IMG/VR virus record: IMGVR_UViG_3300040801_001687
Location: 1 to 64,000 of that record
Source: a virus
Length of the DNA stretch: 64,000 nt
Reading direction: 5' to 3' (one strand)
Positions 31,901 through 41,050 of this stretch are shown piece after piece (position 1 is the stretch's first letter; each line of letters opens with the position of its first letter). The notes under the pieces are model-generated. The model searched no databases. It worked only from the letters and a program-made list of their open reading frames with translations, and was not told where the DNA came from. Position numbers and translations under genes: made by a program.

Positions 31901-33604
31901 ATGGCTAATGTAAAAAATAATTGGGTAGGCTTTTTAGATAGGTCTTATCAGCAAATAAAGAATGCTCTTCTATCCCGAGTTACTATAAGTAACCCCGAGT
32001 TGACAGACCATAGCCCATCAAATCCTTTTGTTATAATAATTGATATGTTTGCTGCAATAGCAGAGATGCTCAACTATTATATTGATAATGTTGCAAAGGA
32101 ATCATTTTTTGCTACTGCTAGTAGAAGAAGTTCCATAATTAATCATTCTACTGGACTTGACTATAGAATTAAAGCTAGAAGTCCTGAATCAGTAGATGTA
32201 GTACTAACTTTCGATAGTCCAGGTGGAGCAAATTTTAGTATATTAAGTAACACCTCCATAAATTCAAATGATGGGTATACTTTTAGAACTTTAGAGGACC
32301 ATGATGTATTAGCTGCAGATACCTTTGCAAATATACCTTTTGTACAAGTTGATTTAATAAGTAGAACACTAGGTTCTTCTAATGGTGCTTCCAATCAAAA
32401 ATTCCAAATAAGCGATAAGTATGTACATAAAACTATGGAGATAACCATAGCTGGTCAAGATTATTTTGAAGTAAATACTTTTGCTAATTCTAATCAAGAG
32501 GATAGGCATTATGTAGTGGATATAGATACTGATGGTTTTGCTTATGTAAGATTTGGAGATGGTAAAAAGGGAGTAGTTCCCCAAAATGGTGAGGATATAA
32601 TAGCTAATTACCAAGACACTGAAGCGGGGGACAATAAAATTGATGCTAATGATTTAGATATAAATACATTAACCTTAAACTTAAGTCAAAATTTAGTAAC
32701 AGTAGATACTGCAAATAACCCAACATCTTCATCGGGGGGAGCATTTTTTGAATCAACTGAAGATATTAGGGACAATGCAATGAGAAGCCTAAGAACTTTG
32801 GATAGAGCTGTAAATGTTCAAGACCATGTAGATATTATTAATGCTTTACCTGGGATAAGGGATACTGCTATAAACTTCTGTTGTGGGGAAGATATAAATT
32901 TATACATTGTACCCCAAGGGGGTGGCTTAGCTCAACAATCATTAATTAATCAGGCTCAAGAAGAAATTAATGATAAGTCAATGGTTTTAGTAAACCCAAT
33001 AGTTAGAGCAGCTGGAGAGAGTAGGTTATTCATTAGAATGAAAGTTTATGCTAGACCTAGAAAATCCTTAATAGATGTAAAACAAACAGTAGAACAAGCT
33101 TTACTAGATTACCAGGATTCATCTGATATAAAAATAAATAGTAATATAAGGTTATCTGATATTCAAGCCTTAATAGATAATTTACCTTCTGTTGATTATT
33201 TGGATATAACAGAACTCTGGGTAGAACCTTATGCTAGACCCATAGGTCACAACAATCAATTAAATTGGACTAGGATAGGGGGTAAAGCTATGGACCAAAT
33301 AAGGGATTGGAGATTGGAAGTTGACTCAAATGGTGATTTTCTAGTATACATGGACAATGTTTTACAAGAGATATTAGAAGTAGGCCAAGAGTGGAACAGC
33401 CCACTAGGTAGTACAAATAACCCATATTTTACAATAACTATAAACTCTGGTTCTTATAACGTAGGGGATAGGTGGGAATTTAAAACTTACCCTTATTTAC
33501 AAAATGTATCTTTAAGGGATTTCACAATTGTAAAGATGGATTTAAACTTTATAAAGGTATCTGTAGTTTCTAGTCAAAACCAAGAAAGTTCTTCATCATG
33601 TTAA
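31901..33604 (+). CDS. Baseplate J-like wedge protein
   Basis: 567 aa. The N-terminus IDMFAAIAEMLNYYIDNVAKESFFATASRR-type pattern (about 45-75) and the repeated 'R...IDYRI' style fit gpJ/T4 gp6 proteins. The centre (about 185-230) contains YVVDIDTDGFAYVRFGDGKKG, a hallmark of these wedges (vrFGdG), and the C-terminal half has a helical and an alpha/beta domain. The protein links wedge arms around the hub. Confidence 0.88.
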   Translation: MANVKNNWVGFLDRSYQQIKNALLSRVTISNPELTDHSPSNPFVIIIDMFAAIAEMLNYYIDNVAKESFFATASRRSSIINHSTGLDYRIKARSPESVDVVLTFDSPGGANFSILSNTSINSNDGYTFRTLEDHDVLAADTFANIPFVQVDLISRTLGSSNGASNQKFQISDKYVHKTMEITIAGQDYFEVNTFANSNQEDRHYVVDIDTDGFAYVRFGDGKKGVVPQNGEDIIANYQDTEAGDNKIDANDLDINTLTLNLSQNLVTVDTANNPTSSSGGAFFESTEDIRDNAMRSLRTLDRAVNVQDHVDIINALPGIRDTAINFCCGEDINLYIVPQGGGLAQQSLINQAQEEINDKSMVLVNPIVRAAGESRLFIRMKVYARPRKSLIDVKQTVEQALLDYQDSSDIKINSNIRLSDIQALIDNLPSVDYLDITELWVEPYARPIGHNNQLNWTRIGGKAMDQIRDWRLEVDSNGDFLVYMDNVLQEILEVGQEWNSPLGSTNNPYFTITINSGSYNVGDRWEFKTYPYLQNVSLRDFTIVKMDLNFIKVSVVSSQNQESSSSC

Positions 33605-34383
33605 CAACCTATAAAGAATATTTATCTCAAAAACTATTACCTAGTTATTTTACATCAGAGGATAGCTATAAGGATTCTAATGGTAAAGGTTTTCTTCAAA
33701 GGTTTTTAGAGATATTTGGAGAGGAACTAGACGATTATAGTGATGAGGCTATAAATGAATTGGAGAGTTTAGCTAACCCTTTATTGTTAAGCGATATAGA
33801 ATTTTTAAATTATAAAGCTTTTAGAAGTGGGGATTTAAATTTAACCTCACTTCTTTTAAGTACTGGGGAGTATCAAAACCTATTAACCTATATATTTACA
33901 ATCTATAAAGTAAAAGGAACTAAAAAATCCTATGAGGCTCTTTTAGCATTACTTAATATAACTGAAGTATCTTTTCAAAGATATCCAACACCTGATATAA
34001 GGTATGATGTTGAGGGGATAAATTATGATGATAACCAAGTAAGATACGATGATTCAATTTGTATAACCTGTTTTGAATATGATTTAATAATTACAGGAAC
34101 AGAGTCTATAAGCTCATTGTTTTATAGTAATGTAATTAAATTAGTTAAATTAGTAGAACCCATAAATGCTAAATTAATAAAAATTATATATAATGGAACT
34201 GAACTATCAGAAGCTCCAATCACGGTATATGTAGATGAGAATGGAGATTTAGTATATGATAATACAAATGACCCTGGTTTAATATTATCATTGGACGATA
34301 ATGGAAATTTAATTATTTCAGGGCCTAGTGAGGACAACTATTTTGTTGACGACCAAGGTAATTTAATCTATATAAATGACTAA
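33598..34383 (+). CDS. Baseplate wedge / tail protein I-like
   Basis: 261 aa. An N-terminal helical half (GFLQRFLEIFGEELDDYSDEAINELESL; LLSDIEFLNYKA) is followed by TIYKVKGTKKSYEALLALLNI, the pattern of P2 gpI/T4 gp53-region proteins (the helix after KGTkks is characteristic). The C-terminal 60 residues form repeated short strands (VDENGDLVYD, LDDNGNLIIS, VDDQGNLIYI) that probably hold the fibre. The order J-I-fibre is that of P2-type baseplates. Confidence 0.75.
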   Translation: MLTTYKEYLSQKLLPSYFTSEDSYKDSNGKGFLQRFLEIFGEELDDYSDEAINELESLANPLLLSDIEFLNYKAFRSGDLNLTSLLLSTGEYQNLLTYIFTIYKVKGTKKSYEALLALLNITEVSFQRYPTPDIRYDVEGINYDDNQVRYDDSICITCFEYDLIITGTESISSLFYSNVIKLVKLVEPINAKLIKIIYNGTELSEAPITVYVDENGDLVYDNTNDPGLILSLDDNGNLIISGPSEDNYFVDDQGNLIYIND

Positions 34384-34385
34384 AT

Positions 34386-35969
34386 ATGATTAATGTAGGA
34401 AATGTAGTTGGTTTAATTAAGTCAGTAAACCCACCATCAAAGACTTATGTACTATGGGGTAAGATATTAAATCCATCTTTCCCCAATGTTGTAGATATAC
34501 TATACTACGACAACCTGGGTGGGGAATGGATAAGTATAACTGACCCAACTCTACAATATTGGTTAAAACCTGTTATCCAAGTTTTAGGAGCCCCACCTAG
34601 TAGCCCTAGTGAAAGAGATAGGTACCTAATAACTGATACAGGTGCATCTGGTGACTTTGTTAATAAAGAGGACCAAATAGCTACATATATAACTGGGGAA
34701 TGGCAATACGCTATACCAAGAGATGGTTATATAATTACTGTTAGAAATCAAGCTAATAAACTTTATGAGTATGTAGGAGAATATGGGAACGGAGGTGAAT
34801 GGACTATAAATGATTTTCAAGTACCCATATCACCTGATGATTATATACCTAATGTAGAAAAGGGTTTACCCGAGGGAGTAGCTACTTTAGATGAATTGGG
34901 TTGGATTCCAATAAATCAAATAAATTCAGAAACCTTACCTTATGATACAGACTACCCAAGCCTATGGCCAAGTGGTAATCCGTCTACTATTGTTAATGCT
35001 TTAGAAGAGTTAATACAAATTATAGGTAATCAAGCTGATTTAAGTGGTTATGTTCAAAGTGTAAATGGAGAAGGACCAGACCCCTCTGGTAATGTTGATA
35101 TAGATACCAGCTCCGAAGAAGAGATAACAGTTAATGTTGATATACCAGAAGCGGGCTACCAAAGTGGTGATGTTATACCCCAAGGTACTTCATTTACTGA
35201 TTTTCTTAAAAACTTTTTAACTAAAGTAAAAAATCCTACTTTTTTAAACCCAAGTTTTAATTTAGTAAGAGATTACCCTGACCAATTACAAGTGATTGGA
35301 GCTCTAGTAGAAGTTAAGGTTATATTTAATTTTAACAGAGGACAGATAAGAGGGGACCTAGTGAATGGAGTTTGGGATGCTAATGAAGTTCAAGGGGAAA
35401 GAGCAGGAGAAGCTACTAGCTATGATATAATGGGACAAATAAGAACTGTGGGAGTAGATGCAGACCCTAACGAATATATAGATACTATAGAAATCCAGAG
35501 TGGTGATAATGATTTCACTGGAGAAGTTACTTACTTAGAAGGGCCCCAACCTTATAACTCAGACCAAGTTGATTTTGATTCACCTTATCCGGCTGGAACT
35601 TCTCCACAAGAGGTTGCTTCTGTTATAGGGGTATACCCTTTATTTGCTTCTACAGTTGATATTACAGTTGACACAGAACAACCTTTATATAATATGTTTA
35701 ATGTAAATTCAATAGAACTAGATTTAGTAGCTGAATCAGGTGGAGAAAAACAATTCTTCGAGATTCCACAGGCTTGGTTGGATGTAAACCCAATAGCTGC
35801 TATACAATTTTTTAATCCGGTTTCAAATCAATTTGACCCGACCAATCAACTATCAACCTTTATACAAGAATTTTTTACAAAAACTATAGAAGGTAACGTA
35901 GTTGATTACGTAAGATACAGAAATTCCTCAGCTGATAGAGGAGCTTTAACAATAAAATTAATATTCTAA
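34386..35969 (+). CDS. Baseplate-attached fibre or fibre-connector protein
   Basis: 527 aa. Residues about 60-140 (LGAPPSSPSERDRYLITD, YAIPRDGYIITVRNQANKLYEY) match a domain often found at the start of phage fibres (DUF2793-like). Around 215-235 the segment YVQSVNGEGPDPSGNVDID is the typical fibre linker. The C-terminal 270 residues are beta-rich without a recognised fold. The gene begins the fibre block. Confidence 0.6.
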   Translation: MINVGNVVGLIKSVNPPSKTYVLWGKILNPSFPNVVDILYYDNLGGEWISITDPTLQYWLKPVIQVLGAPPSSPSERDRYLITDTGASGDFVNKEDQIATYITGEWQYAIPRDGYIITVRNQANKLYEYVGEYGNGGEWTINDFQVPISPDDYIPNVEKGLPEGVATLDELGWIPINQINSETLPYDTDYPSLWPSGNPSTIVNALEELIQIIGNQADLSGYVQSVNGEGPDPSGNVDIDTSSEEEITVNVDIPEAGYQSGDVIPQGTSFTDFLKNFLTKVKNPTFLNPSFNLVRDYPDQLQVIGALVEVKVIFNFNRGQIRGDLVNGVWDANEVQGERAGEATSYDIMGQIRTVGVDADPNEYIDTIEIQSGDNDFTGEVTYLEGPQPYNSDQVDFDSPYPAGTSPQEVASVIGVYPLFASTVDITVDTEQPLYNMFNVNSIELDLVAESGGEKQFFEIPQAWLDVNPIAAIQFFNPVSNQFDPTNQLSTFIQEFFTKTIEGNVVDYVRYRNSSADRGALTIKLIF

Positions 35970-35972
35970 GTT

Positions 35973-38924
35973 ATGGCCAGACAACAAGGAACATTTCCAA
36001 TTAGTGCAAACTACGAAGTAAGGATAAAAGGAACATTTGATGCAAGGCAACTTGTGGATGATGTAGCCGACTTATACAACTTTAATAGTGCAAACTATAT
36101 ACCTTATGGGTTTACTGTATCAGTTAAAGGTTTAGCTGATTCAGCCACTAGGGGTATATATATGTGTATAGATGAGAACAACTTATCACTTCCAGCCTCA
36201 TGGATAAAAATTACTGGAACAGGAGGGGGAGCCTCTAATTGGGGGGATTTAGCGGGTAATGTTGAGGACCAAACCGATTTAGTTAATTACATAGATTCTA
36301 AAACTACTTTACAAAATGTATTAGAACAAGGTTCTGATTACTTAGGCAGTAATAATATAGACATAACTGTAGAAGATGTTACAAACCCTTTAACTGATTA
36401 TGTTTCTTTTACTATAGAAGGTGACCCGGTAAACTCTAGTGGTTTTGTTAAAAGAGTTGGTGTAGGAGGAGGGGATTATAAAGAAAGCTCTATATTAGTA
36501 TCTGATGGGGTTGCAAATTTAAGTGTATTTACTAGTGATAATGGTTCAGGGTCTTTTGGAAGTACCTTTGTTAGAGCCTCCGATGATGAGGGAATTGTTT
36601 TATTAGACGGTATAAACTCGATAGGTGCTAGGTATACTTCTGATTATTCTGCTAATAATACTGGAGCTAATTATAACCCAAGATGGATACCCGATTTAGA
36701 GTATGTGAATTCCATATCAGATTTACAAGGGACTATAGAGGCCGGAGGTTTTTACTCGGGAACTGATTCTGTAATTATAGCAGTCCAAGACCAAGTAGAT
36801 ACAGGTAGGGAATCAACTTTTTATTTAGGTAATGGTGCTTTATATTATTTATCTTCCAAAAAAGGAATAAGCTCACAAACTAACTATAGAGAAAGTATAT
36901 TAACTTTTGACCCCACCCGAATACAATATACTATATTAAAGGGTAATGGTACTTCTAGTGATAGAGCCGGGTTACATATTCAAACTATGGGTTCTCAATA
37001 TGAGGACGGAATTGTAATAGTAGATGATATATACAACCAAGGGGTATTATATGATAAAGATTTTTCAGCTAATAACCTGGGAGTTAATGAGAATGATAGG
37101 TGGATACCTGATGTAGCAGGAGTTAAATCTTTAATATCTACTTACTCAGGGGGAGGGGGAAGTTCTACCTGGGGCTCTATTACAGGAACAATAACAGACC
37201 AAACAGATTTAACTGGTTATATAGACGACCAAATACCCGAAGGTACAAACGGTGTTGAGTTTTTAAACGGTTCTTATCAATTGTCGGGAGAATCCGATTT
37301 AACTAAAAGTGTACTTTTGGGTGGAGGATATAGTTATACATTTGATTTTGGAGGAGCATTTTCAGGGTTTGGAGATTTATATAGTCCTTTTGCTGAATTT
37401 GGAATAATGTCATTGAACACACAAATATATAATGAAAATTATGATGGTTTAAGAATAACAGATTCAATACAACATTTATCAGGAATTAATCTACAATTAA
37501 GAAATAATAATGGTACTCTAAGAATATTAGATTTAGGGCAAGGAGGAAATGATGATGATAAATCAATATTTAAAAATGATGGGGGAGATGTATATATTAG
37601 AGGACATCAAGCTCTTGCTCTTTATAGAGGAGGAGGAGACTTCTTCGATGATACAGGACTATTATTTGCTTCTTCTCCTAGTACTTCTGCTTCCCAAGGA
37701 ATAGAAATAGGAAATGTATTTTATCAAAATATTAGATTTAAAAGTGGTTTAAGTTATAGTAATCCTTTAGATGTAGTTCCTAAAACTTATATAGATAGTA
37801 ATTTTGCTTTACAATCTTCTCTATCTGATTACTTAACTGTATCTCAATATAATAGTGAAAGACATTTTAAAGGTACTTATACTTCTTTAGCTAATCTTAC
37901 AACTGCTGAACCAACTGCAAATGCGGGTGATTTTGCAAATATAGATGCAGGAGTTGGAAGTACAGTTCAAAGAGCTATATGGGATAATGATGATAGTGAG
38001 TGGGTTATAAGTGCTAGTGGAGGAGGTAGTGTAGAATCAGTTAATGGACAAATTCCTGATGGTTCAGGTAATGTATTATTAAATTTAACTCATATTAGTG
38101 ATACTGATTTTACATCTTTAACTAATGGAGATTTAATAAAATATAATGGCACTAATTTTGTAAATGTACCTGATACAGATTATGCCAGACCTTTAGATAA
38201 ATCCACGAGTGAAGCACTACCAACAAGTATTGATTTTAGTTTAGCAGCTTTTCAACCTAAATCACTTTCAGGTACTCTTAACATTACAGCTATTACAAAC
38301 CCCCAATTAGGTACCATAGTATTACCTGTAACAGGGGGAAGTGATATAACTATAGATACTGGATTAATACCTGCTGAAAGAATTAGGGGAGCATTTAATA
38401 GTTCTAAATCAACCAATGTTTTAAAAATAACTTGTTATGATGCTTCAGCCCCTTCTTATTTTGCAGTATGGGAATTAGAAGGAGGAGGTACAGGGGGAGG
38501 TACTAGTTTAATTGAGTATGAGAAAAATACTAGTTTAACTGTTACTGGAACAGTTGCAGATATAACGAGTTTAGATGCTTCCCCTATTGATATTAGTAGT
38601 GAAGGGGTAACTGTTAATGAGACTACAGGTGTAATCACGTTAGCAGCTAACGGTAATTATAATCTTAGTATAAGTGCTAATTATTTAGCTACTAGTGGTA
38701 CTGATAGAAGTACTATAGATGTTTTGTTAACTCAAGCAGATAATACAGAAATATGGAAAGCTCATAACTATATAAGAGCAAGTGGAGACAGAAGTACTTT
38801 ATCTTTCTCTAAAACTGTAATGGTTGGAGGAACTGATTTAGATGTAAAATTTAGACATGTACTCTCTAAAGGTACAATGCCAATTGATTTAGAAAGTGCT
38901 TTAATAAAAATACAGAAAATATAA
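35973..38924 (+). CDS. Large tail fibre protein (983 aa)
   Basis: Repeated fibre-shaft motifs: SNWGDLAGNVEDQTDLVNYI near 88-108 and STWGSITGTITDQTDLTGYI near 394-414. A module of about 150 residues ending SANN-G-N---RWIPD occurs twice. A distal part (about 430-640) has another composition, followed by ERHFKGTYTSLANLTTAEP and the VESVNGQIPDGSGNV linker. The last 145 residues look like a C1q/TNF-type jelly-roll (TVNETTGVITLAANGNYNL), a common receptor-binding tip. Trimeric fibre; likely a host-range determinant. Confidence 0.8.
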   Translation: MARQQGTFPISANYEVRIKGTFDARQLVDDVADLYNFNSANYIPYGFTVSVKGLADSATRGIYMCIDENNLSLPASWIKITGTGGGASNWGDLAGNVEDQTDLVNYIDSKTTLQNVLEQGSDYLGSNNIDITVEDVTNPLTDYVSFTIEGDPVNSSGFVKRVGVGGGDYKESSILVSDGVANLSVFTSDNGSGSFGSTFVRASDDEGIVLLDGINSIGARYTSDYSANNTGANYNPRWIPDLEYVNSISDLQGTIEAGGFYSGTDSVIIAVQDQVDTGRESTFYLGNGALYYLSSKKGISSQTNYRESILTFDPTRIQYTILKGNGTSSDRAGLHIQTMGSQYEDGIVIVDDIYNQGVLYDKDFSANNLGVNENDRWIPDVAGVKSLISTYSGGGGSSTWGSITGTITDQTDLTGYIDDQIPEGTNGVEFLNGSYQLSGESDLTKSVLLGGGYSYTFDFGGAFSGFGDLYSPFAEFGIMSLNTQIYNENYDGLRITDSIQHLSGINLQLRNNNGTLRILDLGQGGNDDDKSIFKNDGGDVYIRGHQALALYRGGGDFFDDTGLLFASSPSTSASQGIEIGNVFYQNIRFKSGLSYSNPLDVVPKTYIDSNFALQSSLSDYLTVSQYNSERHFKGTYTSLANLTTAEPTANAGDFANIDAGVGSTVQRAIWDNDDSEWVISASGGGSVESVNGQIPDGSGNVLLNLTHISDTDFTSLTNGDLIKYNGTNFVNVPDTDYARPLDKSTSEALPTSIDFSLAAFQPKSLSGTLNITAITNPQLGTIVLPVTGGSDITIDTGLIPAERIRGAFNSSKSTNVLKITCYDASAPSYFAVWELEGGGTGGGTSLIEYEKNTSLTVTGTVADITSLDASPIDISSEGVTVNETTGVITLAANGNYNLSISANYLATSGTDRSTIDVLLTQADNTEIWKAHNYIRASGDRSTLSFSKTVMVGGTDLDVKFRHVLSKGTMPIDLESALIKIQKI

Positions 38925-39982
38925 TGGCAGCTACTCACACTAAAGATTTAACAACATTTGATTTACCTGCATGGGTTTATAAACCCGATGGTTATGAAAA
39001 TGCAGACCCTTTAAGTTATCCTGTACTTGTATTTTTGCATGGTAACGGTATTCAAGGTAGTGGCATTGATGCAATGCTAACTGCTGATGCACCAACCCCA
39101 TGTACAGAGATTGATGATAAAATTAATACCGTTGATTGGCCTTATAATTTTATTGTTATATGCCCTTATAAGGATACTGGAGATTGGTTTCCTAACCCTG
39201 TTTATAACCTTATGCAAAGTATAGTAGATAATGCTAGTGCATACAAAATAGATATTAATAAAATAGCTTTAACAGGTTTATCTTTAGGGGGTATAGGTAT
39301 TTCTCAATGGATTCAAGACCCAGTTGCCAACAATAGGTATGTAAGTATAAAGGCTGCATTTCCCATTGCCGGGGGTAGTCAATCGGGTGCTGATGTTGCA
39401 CAGGATGCTGTAGATAGAAATATATTAGTTAAGGGGTGGTACGGTGAAAATGACCCAAGCTCATTTGCTAACCCTAGAATGATTAATGATAGAGATGAGA
39501 TGAATGCTATTGAAGCAGGGTATTACGAACTGTTTGAAATAGCTGGAGGAACTCATAGTTCTTCAACTTGGGGAAAGGTTTATAATAGGCAAGATGCTAA
39601 TGCTGTTAGTTATGATATATACAATTATCTTGAAGGTTTATCCAACCCACCCGACACTACTCCACCTACAATTCCCAACAATTTATTAAGTAGTAATATA
39701 GAAAAACACTCCTTTGAGGTTAGTTGGGATGCTTCTACTGATGCTGAAAATTCGGTAGACTACTATAATATCTATTTAGATGATATACTAATAGGAGATA
39801 CTACTTTATTAAACTTTAATTTTGGGTATAGGCTAGCTCCTAATACTGAATATAAAGTAGAAATATCTGCAGTAGATACACTGGGTAATGAGAGTAATTT
39901 AAGCACAGCCTTATTTGTTACAACCCTTGAAGATTTAGCCTCTGTTAACATGGGGGGATTTTCTAAAGAAACTCTTTTATAA
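38924..39982 (+). CDS. Alpha/beta-hydrolase (esterase) fused to fibronectin III domain
   Basis: 352 aa. Residues 1-240: alpha/beta-hydrolase with HGNG oxyanion loop (39-42), nucleophile Ser 120 in GLSLGG, acid Asp 177 (GENDPSS) and His 211 (GGTHSSS), resembling feruloyl/acetyl-xylan-esterase or depolymerase-type enzymes. Residues about 247-338: a fibronectin III domain (FEVSWDASTDAENSVDYYNIY). There is no signal peptide. The ATG overlaps the fibre stop, and the place within the fibre block suggests a virion-bound enzyme that removes ester groups (for example acetyl) from surface polysaccharide. Substrate not known. Confidence 0.75.
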   Translation: MAATHTKDLTTFDLPAWVYKPDGYENADPLSYPVLVFLHGNGIQGSGIDAMLTADAPTPCTEIDDKINTVDWPYNFIVICPYKDTGDWFPNPVYNLMQSIVDNASAYKIDINKIALTGLSLGGIGISQWIQDPVANNRYVSIKAAFPIAGGSQSGADVAQDAVDRNILVKGWYGENDPSSFANPRMINDRDEMNAIEAGYYELFEIAGGTHSSSTWGKVYNRQDANAVSYDIYNYLEGLSNPPDTTPPTIPNNLLSSNIEKHSFEVSWDASTDAENSVDYYNIYLDDILIGDTTLLNFNFGYRLAPNTEYKVEISAVDTLGNESNLSTALFVTTLEDLASVNMGGFSKETLL

Positions 39983-40019
39983 ATTAACTATTATAATAGA
40001 ATAAAAAACATAAATAATT

Positions 40020-40304
40020 ATGACTAAAGAAACACAATCAAAAAAGAACCTTGATTTTCCTATAAGGGATTTAGAAGGTGGAGTTTACAGAGGTATAGAG
40101 AGTTGCTCTAAATTCATAGCCGAAAGAATTGCCTCAACCGATAGTAAACAAGACTTCTTTAAGATATTTAATATATCTAAGGAGCTTTATGAGAAAGGGG
40201 AATTATCAAACCCCGAAGATGAAGCCAAACTTTTAGATGAAATAAAAAAGTTAAGGCTTCCAGTAATTGTTAAAGGTCAAATTTTAGAAACTTTAAACTC
40301 ATAA
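40020..40304 (+). CDS. Small phage protein, paralogue 1 (94 aa)
   Basis: IRDLEGG ... ISKELYEKGELSNPEDEAKLLDEIKK ... IVKGQILETL aligns with the next gene (FKDLKGS ... WVKSLQSGESITLDNSDLQKFKNIV ... IAKAQIFEAL). This short helical type is common beside lysis or tail-fibre genes of phages and has no known function. Start at 40020 after an A-rich leader; it abuts paralogue 2. Confidence 0.7.
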   Translation: MTKETQSKKNLDFPIRDLEGGVYRGIESCSKFIAERIASTDSKQDFFKIFNISKELYEKGELSNPEDEAKLLDEIKKLRLPVIVKGQILETLNS

Positions 40305-40306
40305 AC

Positions 40307-40621
40307 ATGAAGGTATTTAATCTTAATTTCAAATTTAAAGATTTAAAAGGTAGTGAATTGGATGTTGCTCCAGCTAACCAAGTAGTTGCAAACCACTTAT
40401 CAGAATATATACCAGATGCTCAAGAAGAAGATTTAATCCTAAAATACTATGGATGGGTCAAATCTTTACAATCAGGTGAATCTATTACTTTAGATAATTC
40501 AGATTTACAAAAATTTAAAAATATAGTACGGGATAAGTTAAGTCTTACAAATATTGCTAAAGCTCAAATATTTGAGGCCTTGGAGAAAAATTTAAAGGAC
40601 ACCCTAAAAGAAGATAAATAA
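40307..40621 (+). CDS. Small phage protein, paralogue 2 (104 aa)
   Basis: Paralogue of 40020-40304: a beta start (FNLNFKFKDLKGSEL), then helices, with the same C-terminal KAQIFEAL motif. The two-gene arrangement suggests that they act as a pair, perhaps a heteromer. Helical content and position resemble small tail-assembly or lysis-timing proteins, but no function is established. Confidence 0.7.
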   Translation: MKVFNLNFKFKDLKGSELDVAPANQVVANHLSEYIPDAQEEDLILKYYGWVKSLQSGESITLDNSDLQKFKNIVRDKLSLTNIAKAQIFEALEKNLKDTLKEDK

Positions 40622-40651
40622 TCTAACTCTTAATCCAAAATATAAAGTCCA

Positions 40652-41050
40652 ATGGTGCATTTATTATTAATTCTATTCCTTCAAGTAAAAGAAATCATAA
40701 AGGATGATGATACTTTTTTTAAAGCACTAGAATCAGAGGATTTTATATTTTGGTTTTTTGGGGCTTTTATTATATCATACCTAGATTTTAAGGAATATAA
40801 AAACAACCTAGAAGAAGAAGGTAAACCTTTTGTATGGAAAACCTTTTGGTCAGAAAATATAGAGGATACTCTATGGGCTTATTTGGGCTCATTTGTTGTA
40901 CTTATAATTTATGGTATAACCGGTAATATTTTAATTTTAAAAGGGGTAATAAACCAGGATAACTCTTTTGAAGTTTATACACCTTTCATTATAGGTTTAC
41001 TTGGAAGCTGGGCTATTGAAAAATTAGTTTATAAATATAAAAAGAAATGA
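40652..41050 (+). CDS. Holin-like membrane protein (132 aa)
   Basis: Three hydrophobic segments (about 32-46, 76-98 and 108-125), with a charged loop (DFKEYKNNLEEEGKPF) after the first and a very basic C-terminus (YKYKKK). This layout is that of class I-type holins, which form the lesion letting the endolysin reach the wall. The endolysin gene is far away (8634), which is not unusual in large phages. It overlaps the next gene by 4 bases. Function inferred from topology. Confidence 0.55.
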   Translation: MVHLLLILFLQVKEIIKDDDTFFKALESEDFIFWFFGAFIISYLDFKEYKNNLEEEGKPFVWKTFWSENIEDTLWAYLGSFVVLIIYGITGNILILKGVINQDNSFEVYTPFIIGLLGSWAIEKLVYKYKKK

